Assembly: GCA_049578505.1 (NCBI GenBank)
Contig: JBAUMC010000039.1
Span: 101,027-165,026, forward strand
DNA length: 64,000 nucleotides
Source of the DNA: JAGVPT01 sp049578505
GTDB lineage: Bacteria; Bacteroidota; Ignavibacteria; UBA10030; UBA8401
Reading direction: 5' to 3'
Under the pieces are notes generated by a model, which ran no database searches, was not told the DNA's origin, and saw only the letters and a program-made list of their open reading frames with translations. The position numbers and the translations under genes were made by a program. Below, piece by piece: positions 62,599-64,000 of this stretch; positions within the stretch are counted from its first letter, which is position 1, and every line of letters begins with the position of its first letter.

Positions 62599-64000
62599 TT
62601 AGCGTGAGGGAACCTTCAGAATTTTTCTGGCCAAGCCGGAAATGTAATATTTTTTGAAAAGGCTGTCTGACGTCACTGCTCGGTTTCTTACGGTCCAATA
62701 GATATGCGTCGTGCCTTCCGGCGTCCCGTCAAAATATACTTGAGGTGTTGTGATAACCCAGTTTTTGTCGTCGACCAAGGTTAATGTTGCCAGCTCCGTC
62801 CCCGAAGAGAGGTTCCATAGCTTAATCGCTCCATCGTCACCTGCTGAGAATAGAAGAGAAGTCTTCGGCTCGAAGGCGAGTGAGTGAACTGCGGCCGAAT
62901 GGCCCGCAAGATTGCGGCGAAATTGCCTTTTGAGAACGTCCCATACCGAAATGCTTCCGTCATCACCGGCGGTCACAAGCGAATTACCGTCGGGGCTGAA
63001 AGCGAGCGATGAGACCGACCTTTGATTCCCGGGAAACCCGGCTGCCTCTTCTCCGTTTTTGATATTCCATATGGTAATCGAATTTTTTTCACCAGGCTTC
63101 GTCTCTTGAGATCCGCACGCAAGGAGTTCGCCGTTTGGTGAAAATGAAAGGCTCTGGATCGTCGTTTCGTGACCGATGCTGCGAATGTTCTTACCTGAAT
63201 GCGGGTTCCAAACATTGATCATGCAATTATACCCCCCTGCGGCAATCATCGTCGTCGTCTTGTTAAACGCCAGCGTAAGAAGATGTGAATCGTTCGTCGG
63301 GTTTAAATTTGCTATAAAATGCCCCGTTTTTGCGTCCCATATTTTCACCAGGTGAAATTGAAAGATGCTCGCCGCCAATTTCCCGTCCGCGCTGAACGAC
63401 GCGGCCGATGAAAGGGGGAACATCGGAAGTTTGTTCCCGCTTCCGACGAGAAGGCGATTCTTCTGAGGTGAAGCAACACTCCAGGAGATAACCATCGAAG
63501 TTGACGAGATACAAAGCAAGTCCTCTGCATCTGGTGAAAGCGCCACCGTCGATGCAGCACCGTGAACGCCCGCGAACGATGTAAGGGGTAAGGTTTGAAA
63601 TAAGCGAAGAATTTCGACATGCCCGTCTTCAAGCCCTGCTGCCAAAACGTTGCCGGCCGAAGAAAGGGAAATTGAGCACACGTGAATTAGCGGCGCGCGG
63701 ACATGCAGAACAGCACTGTTACTCATTTCCGTCGGCGGTGCGATATCCCACATCGTAATATATTTGCTGCTTGCTGCTGCAATTTTCCGTCCATCGGGAC
63801 TTACAGCAATTGATTTTACCCATCCGCGGCAATTAAGAGACTGAATAACCCGACCCGTCGCGACGTTCCAAACATCAATTTCTCCCTCCTCGCCGCCGTC
63901 GAAAAGAAATCGTCCGTCTTTGCTGAATGCAACGTGGCCTCTGCTGTTTACTTTCTCGAGCGTTTTCTTTTTTCCCCCGGTGTAGACATCCCATAATCTC
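62599..64000 (-). CDS. WD40-repeat protein, paralogue of the next gene, 5' end outside window
   Basis: The frame is open to the window edge (at least 466 residues seen), so the start is missing. About ten WD40-type blades are visible, e.g. RLWDVYTGG, DVWNVATGRVIQSL, NVWNPHSGKNIRSI and KLWNLSSGTELATL. The C-terminus NWVITTPQVYFDGTPEG ... IYWTVRNRAV ... ISGLARKILK matches that of the downstream paralogue and the caspase-linker motif. No protease follows. Internal Met at 63753 is not the start, since the sequence before it continues WD40 blades. Confidence 0.84.
   Translation of the reverse strand, partial: RLWDVYTGGKKKTLEKVNSRGHVAFSKDGRFLFDGGEEGEIDVWNVATGRVIQSLNCRGWVKSIAVSPDGRKIAAASSKYITMWDIAPPTEMSNSAVLHVRAPLIHVCSISLSSAGNVLAAGLEDGHVEILRLFQTLPLTSFAGVHGAASTVALSPDAEDLLCISSTSMVISWSVASPQKNRLLVGSGNKLPMFPLSSAASFSADGKLAASIFQFHLVKIWDAKTGHFIANLNPTNDSHLLTLAFNKTTTMIAAGGYNCMINVWNPHSGKNIRSIGHETTIQSLSFSPNGELLACGSQETKPGEKNSITIWNIKNGEEAAGFPGNQRSVSSLAFSPDGNSLVTAGDDGSISVWDVLKRQFRRNLAGHSAAVHSLAFEPKTSLLFSAGDDGAIKLWNLSSGTELATLTLVDDKNWVITTPQVYFDGTPEGTTHIYWTVRNRAVTSDSLFKKYYISGLARKILKVPSR

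Overview
The window looks like a chromosomal core region of a Gram-negative bacterium of the Bacteroidota/Chlorobi (FCB) group, most like the Ignavibacteria-Chlorobi side. The pointers are a PorV/PorQ-type outer-membrane protein, an LptD-like assembly protein, many signal-peptide lipoproteins, an ExbB-ExbD-ExbD-TonB cluster linked to a PstS-like lipoprotein and a TPR protein, and an elongation factor P whose loop reads PGNLRAF rather than PGKG. Base composition is near 50% G+C by eye and even across the window. No insertion sequence, prophage, CRISPR array, rRNA or tRNA was seen. The placement is inferred from gene content, not from a marker-gene tree.

Layout. 26-5665: malic enzyme, then a MacA/MacB-type export system. 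6018-10240: an HNH-like small protein, then metF, a class II aldolase, ddl and a DUF4440-like secreted protein. 10272-11537 (minus): an RNA uracil methyltransferase. 11629-19325: FtsB-like protein, rarA, ROK kinase, lptD-like gene and a DUF255 thioredoxin-fold protein, with heptamer-periodic repeats in two of the gaps. 19882-26775: STAS protein, ExbB, two ExbD, TonB, a small membrane protein, a PstS-like lipoprotein, a TPR protein and a PsbP-like lipoprotein, closed by a strong terminator. 26913-35994: AMMECR1 and Memo homologues, a DUF2520 dehydrogenase, PHP phosphatase, long-form nucleotidyltransferase, glycyl-tRNA synthetase, CPBP protease, TPR protein and ZIP transporter, with several 1-4 base overlaps. 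36076-37044 (minus) is PorV-like and 37447-39132 (plus) is an Ig-like lipoprotein. 39136-53800 is entirely minus: rhlE, two SPOR proteins with deoC, a pabB-pabC fusion, an esterase, valS, and a tight FAH - M23 peptidase - K+ channel - cyclic-nucleotide-binding operon. 53983-60279 is mostly plus: purM, GAF histidine kinase, efp, accB, accC, gcvH. 60443-64000 (minus) holds two tandem WD40 genes, the second running off the window.

How the genes work together. Recognisable units are envelope biogenesis (ddl, FtsB-like, LptD-like, M23, SPOR proteins, PorV), one-carbon/folate and nucleotide metabolism (metF, pabBC, purM, gcvH, deoC), fatty-acid initiation (accB, accC) and translation (glycyl- and valyl-tRNA synthetases, EF-P). 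The most unusual points are: a DeoC with an N-terminal amphipathic helix and cysteine cluster resembling a microcompartment encapsulation peptide; two tandem WD40 proteins that carry the segment usually found before a caspase-like protease but lack the protease; an EF-P with Asn where the modified Lys/Arg normally sits; several degenerate 7-bp-period intergenic repeats; and a two-copy palindromic intergenic element bounded by GTCAT/ATGAC.
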